Source of the DNA: Alkalinema sp. FACHB-956
GTDB lineage: Bacteria; Cyanobacteriota; Cyanobacteriia; Leptolyngbyales; Leptolyngbyaceae
Direction of reading: 5' to 3'
Assembly: GCF_014697025.1 (NCBI RefSeq)
Contig: NZ_JACJRC010000002.1
Coordinates: 372,001-436,000 of the forward strand
DNA: 64,000 nucleotides
Shown piece by piece: positions 34,123-44,968 of this stretch; the stretch's first letter is position 1; each line of letters begins with the position of its first letter. Position numbers and translations under genes: made by a program. The notes beneath the pieces were generated by a model, which was not told the origin of the DNA, made no database searches, and saw nothing but the letters and a program-made list of their open reading frames with translations.

Positions 34123-36663
34123 CTATACACCTGTATAGCTAAACGCCGACCAGTGGAAGGGGTGGGCGAAGGAACGTTCGTCTTTGTCTTCCCAGGCGAG
34201 TTCGTCGTAAAGCTGTTGGGCAATTTCAGGGGACATCCGAGTTCCAGTGATGGTAGGAAGGAAGGTTTTGAATTCGCTGACTTTTTGATCGTTGGTGGTG
34301 TCGCGGAGCCAGATTTGGGCTTGGCGGAGGGCTTGGTCGGGGGGGAGGTGTTGCTCGCGCCAGAGGTCATAGAACTTGGTCAGGAGCATCATGGTGCTGA
34401 GGTCGCTGACTGACCAGAGGGAGGCGACGACTGCGGCGACTCCGGCTTGGAGGAGTCCCGTGGGGAGGCTGATGGCTTCGTCGGCGTTTTTGGTGCCTGT
34501 CATCCCGGTTTCGCAGGCGGAGAGGATAGCCAGACGGATGCCGCGTTCCCCCTCGCTCAGGTTCAACTCGAAGATATCCTTCAAGGTGAGCAGTCCGTCA
34601 CTCATTACAAGACCACTGTTGAGCGGGTCGGTGAGGTTGGCGGTGCCGTGGCAGGAGAAGTGAACGATCGCGGCTTTGGGGAGGTTCGATCGCACGGTTT
34701 GGACGGTGGCTTGGTTGTGGCGTAGGACGGTGGGGTTGGGGAAGCTGGCGATCGCGCTATCGATTTCCCGTTGGGAGTTGGGGAGGTCTTGGCGGGGGTT
34801 GTCGATCGCGAGGATGGAGTGGGCTGGGACGCGAGTGGCGATGGTTTGGGCGGCGGTGAGGGATTTGGCGTTGGGGGCGTAGGTGAAGTGGATGGCGTCG
34901 AGGGCGTAGCGGCGCTTGGTGGGAGTGTTGGGATCTTCTGTCCATGCGGCGTGGAGGGGCAGGAGGCTGAGGTATCCGGTGGGGATGAGGGTGGCGTGGG
35001 GATGGCCGAGGGTTTGCAATTGTTGGACGATCGGCCCCATGAGGAGATCCCAGAGTTGGCGGGTGGTGGTGTCGATCGCGTCGAACCAGGCTTGGCGATC
35101 GGTGGAGGCTTGGTTGTAAGCGGCAAACCAAGTCTTGTTAAGTAGGTCGATGAGTTGGGTTTGGTTGAATCGATCGAGCCAAACGGGGGTGATGTTGACG
35201 GCGTTGGAATGAGATCGACTCACAATCAGGGCAATGCTGCCGTTGGGGGTGGTGGCGATGTAGATGAGGGGGTTGTCTGGCTGGAGGGCGATCGCGATGT
35301 CTTGCCATTTTGTGGGCGAGAGGAAGTCTTCGTAGCTGGGGATTTGGCGGATTTGCTCGATCGTGGTTTCTAGGTCTGCCCGGAGCTTGAGCGCAGTGTT
35401 GCGGAGGGTTTCGGGGGTGAGGCTGTGACGATCGGCGGAGGTGGCGAAGTTCCGTTGTTCGGCTTCTAGGTTGCGGAGTTGTTGGGTGATGTTTTGGTAT
35501 TGGTTGTAGAGGATTGGGTTGTGGGCTTGGAGGTGGTCAAGGTTGGCGCGATCGCGGTTCAGGCTTTCCGTTAGTCCACGGGCACGGCCTTGTTCTAGGG
35601 TGAGTACGGCTGTGGAGAGATCGCCTGTCCGAGCAAAGGCATAGGCGGCACGGCGGGGGAGATCTGCTGTTTCGGAGAGCGAGGCGGATTTGCTATCGAG
35701 GAGGGTGGCGCTTTGGTAGAGAATTTCGGCGGCGGTGAGGGCTTGGTCGTAGATGGGAATGGCTTCTGACCAGCGCTGCTCGTCGCTGTAGAGATTGGCG
35801 AGGCTGCGGGCAGTTTTGCGACAGTCATGCGGGAGACTTGTCGGGGTAAAAATGGTCAAGCTAGCGGAATAATGGGCGATCGCTTGTTCGATATTCTCCC
35901 CCTGATCGCCTTTGATGCGGTTAGAGTATGCATTTGCCAGGTTATTGGTGGTCTGTGCCCATTCGATCGGCATGGCAGTTTGCGTCATCACCGTCAAGGC
36001 TTGCTCGTAGCACCGGATCGCTTCTTCGATATTCTCGCTGCGATCGCCTTTGATGCGGTTCTTGTATGCAGTTGCCAGGTTCATGGTGGTGTTGGCCCAT
36101 TCGATCGGCATCGCAGTTTGTGTCATCACCGTCAAGACTTGCTCGTAGCAACTGATACCTATCTCCAGGTTTAGCCTGCGTTGCCCCAAGGGAAACTGAT
36201 TAATCAAATTGCCAAACTTTACAAAGACTGCTTCAATTAATGTCTTATCATTCTGTTGAATCAGTTCCTGAAATACATCAGGCAATGCCGCCAGTAACGC
36301 TTGATCTAATCGCGATAGATTCGCCCGAAAGAACCCATAAACCTGTGCCGGATCTCCCTGGGTCTGCGCAATCAACTGCAAAATCTCCATCAGAAAGCCT
36401 CTGGCATCCCCAGACGATGCCCCAGCAGAATTCGCCTCCGTCAACCCCAGCGCCTGCGCCACCTGCCCTGCAAACTGCCGCAGCCATCCCGCATTGCTAT
36501 TACCCTGCCCCTCCAGCAAGTCAGCATACTGACCCATCACCCCCACCAGCCCCGCATCCACCAATTCCGCCTTCCCCTGCAAAATCGCCTCTTCCTGCCC
36601 CTGCGGACACCCCAGCAACTCCTCAATCAGCCCCACATAAGCCTGAACCCGCTGCTCATCCAT
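34123..36663 (-). CDS. TPR-CHAT protease
   Basis: An 846-residue protein. Residues 1-75 form a small helical N-terminal domain (MDEQRVQAYVGLIEELLGCP...) seen at the front of many cyanobacterial CHAT proteins. A TPR array at about 130-330 contains near-identical units of 46 residues (CYEQALTVMTQTAMPIEW and RIKGD). The C-terminal CHAT caspase-like peptidase spans about 520-846, with catalytic His in VHFSCHGTANL near 671 and Cys in AILSACETGMTG near 716, both intact. CHAT peptidases act in cell-death, toxin and CRISPR-linked systems. It heads a tight five-gene minus-strand run with 53 bp to the next gene. Confidence 0.92.
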   Translation of the reverse strand: MDEQRVQAYVGLIEELLGCPQGQEEAILQGKAELVDAGLVGVMGQYADLLEGQGNSNAGWLRQFAGQVAQALGLTEANSAGASSGDARGFLMEILQLIAQTQGDPAQVYGFFRANLSRLDQALLAALPDVFQELIQQNDKTLIEAVFVKFGNLINQFPLGQRRLNLEIGISCYEQVLTVMTQTAMPIEWANTTMNLATAYKNRIKGDRSENIEEAIRCYEQALTVMTQTAMPIEWAQTTNNLANAYSNRIKGDQGENIEQAIAHYSASLTIFTPTSLPHDCRKTARSLANLYSDEQRWSEAIPIYDQALTAAEILYQSATLLDSKSASLSETADLPRRAAYAFARTGDLSTAVLTLEQGRARGLTESLNRDRANLDHLQAHNPILYNQYQNITQQLRNLEAEQRNFATSADRHSLTPETLRNTALKLRADLETTIEQIRQIPSYEDFLSPTKWQDIAIALQPDNPLIYIATTPNGSIALIVSRSHSNAVNITPVWLDRFNQTQLIDLLNKTWFAAYNQASTDRQAWFDAIDTTTRQLWDLLMGPIVQQLQTLGHPHATLIPTGYLSLLPLHAAWTEDPNTPTKRRYALDAIHFTYAPNAKSLTAAQTIATRVPAHSILAIDNPRQDLPNSQREIDSAIASFPNPTVLRHNQATVQTVRSNLPKAAIVHFSCHGTANLTDPLNSGLVMSDGLLTLKDIFELNLSEGERGIRLAILSACETGMTGTKNADEAISLPTGLLQAGVAAVVASLWSVSDLSTMMLLTKFYDLWREQHLPPDQALRQAQIWLRDTTNDQKVSEFKTFLPTITGTRMSPEIAQQLYDELAWEDKDERSFAHPFHWSAFSYTGV
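35895..36172. repeat. 138-bp near-identical TPR-coding repeat
   Basis: Two long stretches inside the CHAT gene match almost base for base at a spacing of 138 bp (for example gcccattcgatcggcat at 35957 and 36095), with a more diverged third unit to the left. This equals 46 residues and suggests recent unit duplication. Confidence 0.75.
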
Positions 36664-36888
36664 CAGCCAACCCTCCCGCCAGTCATCACCTTTTCAAACT
36701 GGATAAACCATCCCCCCACAGCTTCACTATCCCCAAAGGAAATTCCGGAACTGATGCCAAATGCCCAGTGCAGCCAGAACCCCAGCAGCGGATACTCGCG
36801 GTTTATACTGTGGAAGAGCGATCGTTCATGGAGCAATTCCCGTGGCCCAAGCCTTGACTCCCCCCCAGCACCCAGCACCCCAAAGCCC

Positions 36889-37474
36889 ATGTCCCTGGAA
36901 GAATTCTTAGCCTGGGACGACAGATGCGATCGACTATATGAGCTGATTGAAGGAATGCCCCTGCCCATTGACGATCCAACCGCCGACCATGAAGATGTCG
37001 CCGATACGATTTGTGATTTGCTCAAGGCACACTGCCTAGCTCAGAATCTACCCTATGTCCCCAAGCGATCGAAATTAGTCGCAATAGGCTCTCAGGAAAG
37101 TAAAGTCACAGCAAGACGAGCAGACATTGTGGTATTCAATAAAGCAACATGAGAAGGCATAAATGGCCTATACAGCTCCCCCGTTAGTCATTGAAGTCGT
37201 TTCAACGAATTGGCGAGACGATTATCTGACGAAATTGGCAGAATACGAATCGATCGGGGTACAGAAATATTGGATTGCCGACTACGCTGGGCTGGGTGGC
37301 GTGCGTTATCTCGGTCAACCCAAACAGCCCATGCTATCAATCTACGCAATGGATCGTGCAGCGGCAGAATATGGTGAACCGTTGCAGTTGCGGGGAGATA
37401 CGCCAATCCTCTCGCAGGTACTGACAGGCTTATCCGTAACGGCAGAGCAAATTTTGGGCCAGATGGCTGGATAA
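36889..37474 (+). pseudogene. Broken Uma2-family (DUF820) nuclease
   Basis: Two frames together make one Uma2-like PD-(D/E)XK protein. The first (36889-37152) reads MSLEEFLAWDDRCDRLYELIEG to TARRADIVVFNKAT and ends in TGA. The second (37163-37474), in another frame and preceded by its own TAA, continues AYTAPPLVIEVVSTNWRDDY and KLAEYESIGVQKYWIADY. Relatives have about ten more residues at the joint, so a small deletion, a frameshift and a stop combine here. A run of seven C at about 36861 also separates a GTG start (36842, reading VAQALTP) from the frame; an eighth C would restore it. The nuclease is therefore probably lost. Confidence 0.8.
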
Positions 37475-37945
37475 AGAGATAGCCGATCGTAGAACTTGCG
37501 TCAAAGCATCCTAAACTGATTTTCAATTCGCAAGTCATTCTACATCACCAGTTATAGTCTTGCGATCGCCATTCCTCTAGCCATCGATCGGGCATTGTCA
37601 GTCCTATTTCGATAATCAGTCCTATGTCAATAAACTATTGGAGCATGGAGATTGGAATTCGTCATTTCAGGGAGACACACAGGGTCAGCACCCCAACACC
37701 CAAACCCTTGAATCTATCCAGAGAACGCACAGATTCCCAGACTTCCACAATCGACACAACCAGATCAACAGTATTTTCCATAGGGCTACAATCCTACGAT
37801 CGTGTAAATACTCACAATCCTCGCAAGTTGCCAGATAGCATTCCATCTCATTTTTCTACTTAGCAAATCTAGTGCGATCAGCCACTGGTTTGGGCATCCT
37901 AAGCCAAACTTCCCTTGATGCGGTTCCGATCGGCCACCCAACGCT
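37475..37945. other. Gene-free region before the second giant kinase
   Basis: About 470 bp with no convincing gene. Short direct repeats of 'cagtcctatNtc' lie near 37598-37630. The promoter of the gene at 37946 should be here. Confidence 0.45.
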
Positions 37946-40900
37946 ATGACCCTTGCAGCAACGACCTCTCCCCAACTGTTCCCAGAAATTTTGGGTTACA
38001 CACCCACGGAACAACTCTACCTGGGAAGTCGCACAGCAGTCTATCGAGCCGTAGCAACCGCCACCCAGCAGTCTGTCGTCATTAAAGTCCTGCGGTCAGA
38101 GTATCCTAGCTTGGACGAACTGGTGCAGTTTCGCAACCAGTATGCCATCACCAAAAACTTGACCATTCCAGGAATTATTCAGCCCTTGAGCCTGGAACCC
38201 TGCGGCAATAGTTACGCCCTCGTGATGGAAGATTGGCACGGCATCGCCTTGGGAACCTACCTCCAACAGCAGCCACTCACCCTGGCAGAAAGCTTGACGA
38301 TCGCCCTCCAACTGGCGGATATCTTGCACGATCTGGGTCAGCACCAAGTAGTGCATAAAGACATCAAACCCGCCAACATTCTCATTCAACCTGAGTCCAA
38401 ACAAGTCAAACTGATCGACTTTAGTATTGCTTCTTTGCTCCCCAAGGAAACCCCAGCAATCCCAAGCGCTAATACGATAGAAGGCACCTTGGCCTATCTC
38501 GCCCCAGAGCAGACGGGACGGATGAATCGCGGCATTGACTATCGCACAGATTTCTACGGCCTAGGGGTCACCCTCTATCAATTGTTGACCGGACAACTGC
38601 CCTTTGAGTCAACAGACCCTCTGGAATTAATGCATTGCCACATTGCCAAACAGCCTTTACCTGTGCATCAGGTCAATCCAACCATCCCGGGAATGCTGGC
38701 CGCGATCGTCTCCAAGTTGATGGCGAAAACCGCCGAGGATCGCTACCAAAGTGCCCTGGGCCTAAAATCCGATTTGGCAAGATGTTTGACTGAGTGGAAA
38801 ACGAGGGGAGACATCTCAGAATTTGAACTGGGACAGAATGACTTTCACGATCGCTTCTTGATTCCCGAAACACTCTACGGTCGCGACTCCGAAGTCCAAA
38901 CCTTGCTAGCGGCCTTCGATCGCGTAGCGGCTCCACCGGAGAACCCCGGAGCCCGTGGCAGTTCTGAACTGGTACTCGTGGCAGGTTCCTCAGGAATTGG
39001 CAAAACAGCCGTGGTCAACGAAGTCCACAAACCGATCGTGCGGCAACGGGGCTACTTCATCAAAGGTAAATTTGACCAGTTTAACCGCAATATTCCGCTG
39101 TCAGCCTTTGTTCAAGCCCTGCGCGCTTTGATGCGGCAATTACTGTCTAAATCCGATCAGCACCTGCAAAACTGGAAAACACAGATTCTGCAAGCGCTGG
39201 GTGACAACGGGCAAGTCCTCATTGAAGTGATTCCAGAACTCGCCCAGATCATTGGCCAACAACCGATCGCCCCAGAATTATCCGGTACCGCTGCCCAAAA
39301 TCGCTTCAACGTACTCTTCCACAAATTCATTGAAGTCTTTGCAACCGCCCACCATCCCCTCGTGATCTTTCTAGATGACTTACAGTGGGCGGATTCAACT
39401 TCGCTCCAGTTGATGCAGTTATTGATGAGTGGAACGGGCCATTTGTTGGTGCTAGGGGCCTACCGTGACAATGAAGTGTCACCCGCCCATCCATTTATTT
39501 TGGCCGTTGAAGCGCTGAGAAACCAACAGGTTGCTATCAGCACAATCACCTTATTACCCCTAGCACTCCAGGATACCAATCGTTTGGTTGCTGATACCCT
39601 CCATTACTCATTGGAACGATCGCAGGCGTTAACGGAGCTAATCGATCGTAAAACGCAAGGCAATCCATTTTTTACAACGCAGTTTCTTAAAACGTTACAT
39701 GAAGAGGGATATATTTACTTCGATCGAGAGAATCACCATTGGGAATGCAATATCACTCAAATCAAAACATTATCTTTAACAGATGATGTCGTTGAATTTA
39801 TGGCCTTACAATTGCAGAAGCTGCCAGTCACCGCCCAACAAGTTCTGAAATTGGCCGCTTGTATTGGTAATCAATTCGATTTGGTCACCTTAGCCATTGC
39901 TTCAGAGCAAACGCCAACGGAGACCGCGATCGCACTTTGGGAAGCCTTGCGAGAAGGCGTGATTTTGCCCACCGACCAAGCCTATAAATTCTTTCAAGCT
40001 CAAGATCCAGCGGATTCCCCCAGCAATGCTAACCCGGTTTATCGCTTCTTGCACGATCAGGTACAGCAAGCAGCGTACGCCTTAATTCCTGACCCTCACT
40101 TGCTCCACTCCATTCTCCCCAAGGCACCACAATTCAGGCCAATCGCCCCCCTAGCAACGATCGCCGAGTCCAATCATTCAATCCATGCTTCTGCCCCAAC
40201 CAATGGGTCATCTAGCAGCACCGTCCATAGCACCTTCCATGACAATCTGGACTTTGCCACAATTCTTAAAGCGTCCCACAGCCTTTCCAGAACCATTCTG
40301 CTTGATGATTTACTGCATCAACTGAGCCAGATTATTTTGCAAAACTCCGGAGCCGAGCGCTGCACATTAATCCTACCGAATGCAGAAGCAGAATTGGAAG
40401 TGAGAGCGATCGCCACAACTGAAGGCACCCAACTACATCACAACCCGTTACAAAATAATCCTGATGTACCGACAAAGCTGATTCACTACGTCAAAAACAC
40501 GTTGGAAACCGTAATTATTGATGATTGTAAAACCAATCTTCCCGTCATTGGTGAGTATTTAAGTCAGCATTGTCCCAAGAGTATTTTATGTCTACCCATT
40601 TTAAATCAAGGGCACTTAATTGGCATTTTGTATCTTGAGAATCAGTTGACCAGAGGGGTATTTACGAGCAATCGACTACTGGTTCTCAATTGCCTTTGTA
40701 CCCAAGCTGCCATTTCCCTGGAAAACGCTCGTCTGTATCAAATCCAGCATCAAAGCGAACTGAAATTTCGGGCTTTTGTTGAAGATGTTAATGATCTAAT
40801 TTACTCCATCACGCTAGATTCACGTTTTACTTATCTCTCCCCCCAATTTGAAACGATGTTTGGCTATCCAGTCAACAATTACTTGAATCAATCCTTTGCC

Positions 40901-42373
40901 CCTCTCGTCCATCCAGAGGATTTAGCTAAGGTGATAGCGTTCAATCAACATCTGATTGAGACTGGCGAGAAGCAAGCAGGACTGGAATTTCGTGCCAAGC
41001 ACCAAAATGGCTCATGGATTTGGATTACTTGCAATAACTCGCCCATCAAAGATGAGCAAGCGAATGTGATTGGAATTCGCGGTATTGCACGGGATATTAG
41101 CGATCGCAAACAAGCAGAAGCTGCGTTAGTGGAGAGCGAAGCGTACCATCGTAATCTATTTGACCAGTCTTCCATTGGATTAGCACTCTGTAGCATGACT
41201 GGACAACTGCTGTATGTAAATACGGCTTATGCAAACATTATTGGACGAACGCCAGAAGAAACCCTCTCACTAAGCTACTGGGAAGTGACCCCTGAACAGT
41301 ATGCCGATGCAGAACAACTACAACTGGAAAAACTACAAACCACTGGCCGCTATGGCCCCTATGAAAAAGAGTACATCCATAAAAATGGGCAGCGGGTTCC
41401 CGTGCGGTTATCAGGTGTGGTTGTGGAACGTCACGGCAAACAGTTTATTTGGTCTAGCGTGGAAGATATTCGTGATCGCAAAGCTGCCGAAGCCATTATT
41501 CAACAGAAAAATCATGCCCTTGAACAGGCGCTGATGCAAGTGCAACAGAGTCAGGCGCAAGTTGTGCAGTCTGAAAAGATGTCAACCCTAGGTAACTTGG
41601 TTGCAGGGGTTGCCCATGAAATCAATAACCCGCTCAGTTTTCTCAATGGCAGTATCAACAACGCTAAAGACTATATTCAGGACTTGTTAGGACATCTGAA
41701 ACTCTATCAACAACACTATCCCAATGCTGTTGTATCTGTCCAAGATAACGCCGAAGACATTGATTTAGATTTCATCTGTGAAGACTTACCCACATTGCTC
41801 AACTCCATGCAAGGAGCCACCGATCGCATCAAAGATATCAGCACCAGCTTACGCACCTTTTCCCGTGCCGATACAGAATATAAAGTCAGAGCTAACCTGC
41901 ATGATGGGCTGGATAGTACCATCCTGATTTTGAAATATCGCCTCAAAGCCAACGAGTATCGTCCTGCGATTGCGGTCATTCAAGAGTATGGTCATTTACC
42001 CTTGGTAGACTGTTTTCCGGGGCAACTCAACCAAGTGTTTATGAATATCTTGGCTAATGCGATCGATCTGTTTGATGAAATGGCTCAATCTCAATCTTTT
42101 GCTGAGTTGGAAGCAAATCCTCAACAAATTACTATTCGGACAGCCTTGGTTGATCAGCGAGTGCAGATCTCAATCCGGGATAATGGTAGAGGCATGACTG
42201 ATGAGGTTAAAGCTAGAATTTTTGATCACTTGTTCACTACGAAGGCGGTGGGTCAAGGAACTGGTTTAGGGTTAGCGATCGCCCGTCAAATTGTGGAAGA
42301 AAAGCATGGCGGCACAATCGTCTGTCATTCAACCCCTGGTGTGGGGACTGAATTTTTGATTGAGATTCCATAA
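37946..42373 (+). CDS. Giant hybrid: Ser/Thr kinase, AAA-type ATPase, GAF, two PAS, histidine kinase
   Basis: A 1475-residue relative of the protein at 12568, but differently built. The kinase domain (about 15-275) keeps the catalytic HKD ([12 protein letters not shown] near 138) and has DFS for DFG. The predicted ATPase has its P-loop at SSGIGKT near 350 and Walker [12 protein letters not shown] near 475. The long TPR-like region of the other protein is missing: [14 protein letters not shown] near 710 is followed by a short Ser/Thr-rich linker. Then come GAF (about 770-930), two PAS/PAC units (about 940-1060 and 1065-1180), HisKA (GVAHEINNP near 1223) and an intact HATPase. It probably integrates several signals into both kinase outputs. 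Confidence 0.93.
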   Translation: MTLAATTSPQLFPEILGYTPTEQLYLGSRTAVYRAVATATQQSVVIKVLRSEYPSLDELVQFRNQYAITKNLTIPGIIQPLSLEPCGNSYALVMEDWHGIALGTYLQQQPLTLAESLTIALQLADILHDLGQHQVVHKDIKPANILIQPESKQVKLIDFSIASLLPKETPAIPSANTIEGTLAYLAPEQTGRMNRGIDYRTDFYGLGVTLYQLLTGQLPFESTDPLELMHCHIAKQPLPVHQVNPTIPGMLAAIVSKLMAKTAEDRYQSALGLKSDLARCLTEWKTRGDISEFELGQNDFHDRFLIPETLYGRDSEVQTLLAAFDRVAAPPENPGARGSSELVLVAGSSGIGKTAVVNEVHKPIVRQRGYFIKGKFDQFNRNIPLSAFVQALRALMRQLLSKSDQHLQNWKTQILQALGDNGQVLIEVIPELAQIIGQQPIAPELSGTAAQNRFNVLFHKFIEVFATAHHPLVIFLDDLQWADSTSLQLMQLLMSGTGHLLVLGAYRDNEVSPAHPFILAVEALRNQQVAISTITLLPLALQDTNRLVADTLHYSLERSQALTELIDRKTQGNPFFTTQFLKTLHEEGYIYFDRENHHWECNITQIKTLSLTDDVVEFMALQLQKLPVTAQQVLKLAACIGNQFDLVTLAIASEQTPTETAIALWEALREGVILPTDQAYKFFQAQDPADSPSNANPVYRFLHDQVQQAAYALIPDPHLLHSILPKAPQFRPIAPLATIAESNHSIHASAPTNGSSSSTVHSTFHDNLDFATILKASHSLSRTILLDDLLHQLSQIILQNSGAERCTLILPNAEAELEVRAIATTEGTQLHHNPLQNNPDVPTKLIHYVKNTLETVIIDDCKTNLPVIGEYLSQHCPKSILCLPILNQGHLIGILYLENQLTRGVFTSNRLLVLNCLCTQAAISLENARLYQIQHQSELKFRAFVEDVNDLIYSITLDSRFTYLSPQFETMFGYPVNNYLNQSFAPLVHPEDLAKVIAFNQHLIETGEKQAGLEFRAKHQNGSWIWITCNNSPIKDEQANVIGIRGIARDISDRKQAEAALVESEAYHRNLFDQSSIGLALCSMTGQLLYVNTAYANIIGRTPEETLSLSYWEVTPEQYADAEQLQLEKLQTTGRYGPYEKEYIHKNGQRVPVRLSGVVVERHGKQFIWSSVEDIRDRKAAEAIIQQKNHALEQALMQVQQSQAQVVQSEKMSTLGNLVAGVAHEINNPLSFLNGSINNAKDYIQDLLGHLKLYQQHYPNAVVSVQDNAEDIDLDFICEDLPTLLNSMQGATDRIKDISTSLRTFSRADTEYKVRANLHDGLDSTILILKYRLKANEYRPAIAVIQEYGHLPLVDCFPGQLNQVFMNILANAIDLFDEMAQSQSFAELEANPQQITIRTALVDQRVQISIRDNGRGMTDEVKARIFDHLFTTKAVGQGTGLGLAIARQIVEEKHGGTIVCHSTPGVGTEFLIEIP

Positions 42374-42727
42374 TCCTGCCCCTAACGGGTCTATATCTCT
42401 ATTGCCACCTTGCTAGAGCAGCTTGTAATTCTAGTCAAGCTGCTTCACGCCCCCCTGGGCGATCGGAAGGGCATCTTCCATAATTTGCGGGTAATAAATT
42501 TGGTGGGCAAATGACCTGCGGGCGTTGTGAATCCATTACCTGAATTTTGACAGTTTGGATCCAACCGGGGACCCCCCTAGAGTTAGCAATCTCACGAAAC
42601 ACTTACTGAATTGACAAGCTGGAGATTGCAGATACAGCTATAAACTCAGCAAGCAAAAAGGCTGAAAACGCAAGCTAAAACTACTAGTTTAGACTAGCTA
42701 ATCATTAAGACTATACAATTTTTAAAT
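42374..42727. other. Intergenic region between the kinase gene and tRNA-Met
   Basis: About 350 bp without a gene. It holds the hairpin at 42417-42444 and otherwise nothing I can name. Confidence 0.45.
42417..42444 (+). terminator. Possible terminator after the giant kinase gene
   Basis: Nine perfect pairs (agcagcttg with caagctgct) around a 10-base loop, 43 bp past the stop. No proper T run follows, so the call is tentative. Confidence 0.4.
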
Positions 42728-42799
42728 GGCTCAGGCGGGATTTGAACCTGCGACCTTGGGCTTATGAGTCCCCTGCTCTAACCACTGAGCTACTGAGCC
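42728..42799 (-). tRNA. tRNA-Met (CAT)
   Basis: On the minus strand the 72-nt sequence begins GGCTCAGTAGCTCAGTGG and ends CCCGCCTGAGCC. The acceptor stem (GGCTCAG/CTGAGCC), D arm and T arm (GCAGG TTCAAAT CCCGC) pair well, and the loop CTCATAA gives anticodon CAT, the elongator-type methionine tRNA. CCA is not encoded. In the anticodon stem the end pairs 27-43 (G with A) and 31-39 (A with G) do not form standard pairs, leaving three G-C pairs. Confidence 0.92.
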
Positions 42800-42949
42800 G
42801 TGCTTCAATTAATATAACACAGGTTATTGAAATATTGCTAGGGAATTTTCGAAAAACTGCGAAGAAGTTGCCAGCCCTCACCACTCCCCGATCGAGTCTC
42901 CTAGAAGCCCCTAGATGCCATCAGATCGGGCCATCGCCCCTTGATTGTT

Positions 42950-43927
42950 TTAATTGTTTGCCTGAGTTTGCAACAAATCCATTAGAAGATCAATACTTTG
43001 GCGCACCGATCGCGCAGAAGAGAGCAATTGCTCCTGTTCATGGGTTGTCAGCTTCAGTTCCACCACCTGATCTACACCTCGGCATCCCAAACGACAGGGC
43101 ACTCCCAGAAAAATATCTTTCAATCCATATTCTCCATTCAGATAGACGGCTGCGGGTAACAGCCGCGCTTGGTTATATAACACGGCCTCCACCATCAAAG
43201 CTGCCGAGGAAGCGGGGGCATAGAAGGCACTGCCCGTTTGCATTAATTGCACAATTTCTGCGCCGCCGTTACGGGTGCGATCGATTAATCGAGCAATCGT
43301 AGCTTCATCCATTAGCTCAGTAATGGGGATTCCGCTGACTGTGGTATACCGAGGTAACGGCACCATTAAATCACCATGGCCGCCCAAAACAGTTGCATGG
43401 ATCTCTGCGACCGAAACCCCCAGTTCCATGGCAACAAAGGTTTGGAATCGGGAGGCATCCAGCACCCCGGCCATCCCCATCACCCGATCGGGGGGCAAAT
43501 CACTCACCTGCCATGCCAGATAGGTCATCACATCCAAGGGATTCGTCACCATGATGATCACTGCATTGGGAGATTGTGCGATCGCATTTTGCACCACCTT
43601 TTGCACAATTTTTGCATTGGTGATCAGCAGATCATCCCGGCTCATGCCGGGTTTACGAGCAACTCCCGCTGTCACCACCACAATGTCCGATCCTGCCGTA
43701 TCTGCGTAGTCATTGGTTCCAAGAATTCGGCGGTTATGGCGCTCTACACCTCGCGCTTCCATTAAATCTAGGGCTAGTCCTTGGGGCCGACCTGGCACAA
43801 CATCCAGCAAAACCACATCTGCAAGGTTTTTTTCCGCCAGACGTTGTGCCAAAGCACTGCCAACATTTCCAGCCCCAATGACTGCAACCCGAAACTGCGG
43901 GCAACCTAACACTTGGGCAGACAGCAT
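42950..43927 (-). CDS. mdh: Malate dehydrogenase (LDH-like type)
   Basis: NAD-dependent interconversion of malate and oxaloacetate, 325 residues. The NAD-binding motif is [18 protein letters not shown] near residue 13. The substrate loop [14 protein letters not shown] has Arg where lactate dehydrogenases have Gln, which supports malate as substrate. Next come the Asn of [13 protein letters not shown], the Asp/Arg pair in AGVLDASRF, and the catalytic His in [16 protein letters not shown]. The start at ATG 43927 has GGAG eight bases upstream; a TTG at 43942 is less likely. It stands between tRNA-Met and ndhO on the same strand, with 68 bp to ndhO. Confidence 0.95.
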   Translation of the reverse strand: MLSAQVLGCPQFRVAVIGAGNVGSALAQRLAEKNLADVVLLDVVPGRPQGLALDLMEARGVERHNRRILGTNDYADTAGSDIVVVTAGVARKPGMSRDDLLITNAKIVQKVVQNAIAQSPNAVIIMVTNPLDVMTYLAWQVSDLPPDRVMGMAGVLDASRFQTFVAMELGVSVAEIHATVLGGHGDLMVPLPRYTTVSGIPITELMDEATIARLIDRTRNGGAEIVQLMQTGSAFYAPASSAALMVEAVLYNQARLLPAAVYLNGEYGLKDIFLGVPCRLGCRGVDQVVELKLTTHEQEQLLSSARSVRQSIDLLMDLLQTQANN

Positions 43928-43995
43928 AACTCCTACTCCCAAGCTCCTTCTCAGAAGAGCAACTGAAGGATGCTTTATCCGCAGTCTAGCAAGTT

Positions 43996-44214
43996 CTAAC
44001 CCGAGAACGCTTCTAACTGATCAATCCTTAACCAAATATTGGGCGTGGGCACGATGCCAAATTTGACAAAGGCATAATCGCCACGAACGTCTAAGACTTC
44101 CCCAGGGGTTTCAAATAAATAGGATGGAAAGCGGCGATCGCTAGCATAGGCTTCAACACTATTTTCCAGCTTTTCGCGGATTGCCTTAACCATGGCACCT
44201 TTTTTGACCGTCAT
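43996..44214 (-). CDS. ndhO: NAD(P)H-quinone oxidoreductase subunit O
   Basis: A 72-residue peripheral subunit of the cyanobacterial NDH-1 complex on the thylakoid membrane, involved in respiration and cyclic electron flow. Nearly the whole length matches the family: [22 protein letters not shown], then [29 protein letters not shown] and [13 protein letters not shown] at the end. It lies 68 bp upstream of mdh on the same strand and could share a transcript with it. Confidence 0.95.
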   Translation of the reverse strand: MTVKKGAMVKAIREKLENSVEAYASDRRFPSYLFETPGEVLDVRGDYAFVKFGIVPTPNIWLRIDQLEAFSG

Positions 44215-44515
44215 GATTCCACCTCGGGATCTGCTTTGAGGACAATTCAGAAATCGCTAAAAATCAAGGGTGAAGCCAAGACTTCACCCCATCTATTTAA
44301 GCAAAATTCACAGGTTTCTTAACACAGGTAACATTGATCAATTTATCTATACAATGCACACCCATTGTTCAATCCATCTTGTTCAATCCATCGACTTAAA
44401 TCCAATTTAGAAAACTGGCTGCAACCCAATGGTTTCACCGGAATGGAAACGGTAAATTCGATGAATTTCATCGATAGCTCGAATTGACCTATCGATCGAC
44501 CTCGATCGAGCCTGC
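44215..44515. other. Spacer between ndhO and the RNA-binding protein gene
   Basis: About 300 bp. It holds the hairpin at 44268-44289 and, left of it, the probable ndhO promoter. Nothing else is seen. Confidence 0.45.
44261..44289 (-). terminator. Intrinsic terminator on the minus strand
   Basis: Eight perfect pairs (gggtgaag/cttcaccc) around a 6-base loop. Read on the minus strand it runs into ttgattttt. It would end the transcript of the RRM protein gene, about 230 bp past its stop. Confidence 0.65.
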
Positions 44516-44968
44516 CTATGAACCCGTAGTTTGAGCCGCTAGTAGTTGCTTCAGCTTCTCCAGGTCACTGGCCCAGCGAGGATCGGGCTGGAATCCTTCA
44601 GAATCGGAGGTGCTAGCAACACGGCGATTGTTACCACCGCCACCTTTGTTGTTGCCACCCTTGTTCCGGCGGTTGTTAGAAGCAGGAGCCGCAGGAGCCG
44701 AGCCTTCCGCTGCATCATCGCCCTTAGACCGAGGCAGCGCCTTTTCAATTTTGATGGCGTTGTCCTTCACCGAGACTCCATTGAATTTCTCAATGAATTG
44801 ATCGGCTTCTTCATCGGTTTTGACAGTTACGAAGCCAAAGCCCCGACATTTGCCAGTTTTGCGATCGGTAATTAGTTTTGCGGAGACTCCTGCTTCAGAA
44901 AACACCGCTTCTAGATCTTGGCGATTGACATCCTCAGGCAGATTGCCGACATACAGACGAACAGACAT
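44516..44968 (-). CDS. RRM-type RNA-binding protein
   Basis: A 150-residue single-RRM protein of the cyanobacterial Rbp family. RNP2 is LYVGNLPED near residue 5 and RNP1 is CRGFGFVTVKT near 41. The second half has a low-complexity Asn/Arg/Gly stretch (NNRRNKGGNNKGG) and a conserved-looking end, PDPRWASDLEKLKQLLAAQT. From family knowledge such proteins bind AU-rich mRNA, respond to cold, and the type with this tail has been tied to placing thylakoid mRNAs. The 5' leader is long and gene-free, as expected for these genes. Confidence 0.93.
   Translation of the reverse strand: MSVRLYVGNLPEDVNRQDLEAVFSEAGVSAKLITDRKTGKCRGFGFVTVKTDEEADQFIEKFNGVSVKDNAIKIEKALPRSKGDDAAEGSAPAAPASNNRRNKGGNNKGGGGNNRRVASTSDSEGFQPDPRWASDLEKLKQLLAAQTTGS

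Noticed and set aside
36240-36857. Long plus-strand open frame antisense to the CHAT gene
   Set aside because: Pro/Ser/Ala-rich low-complexity content and full overlap with the well-supported CHAT frame mark it as a mirror of the real gene.
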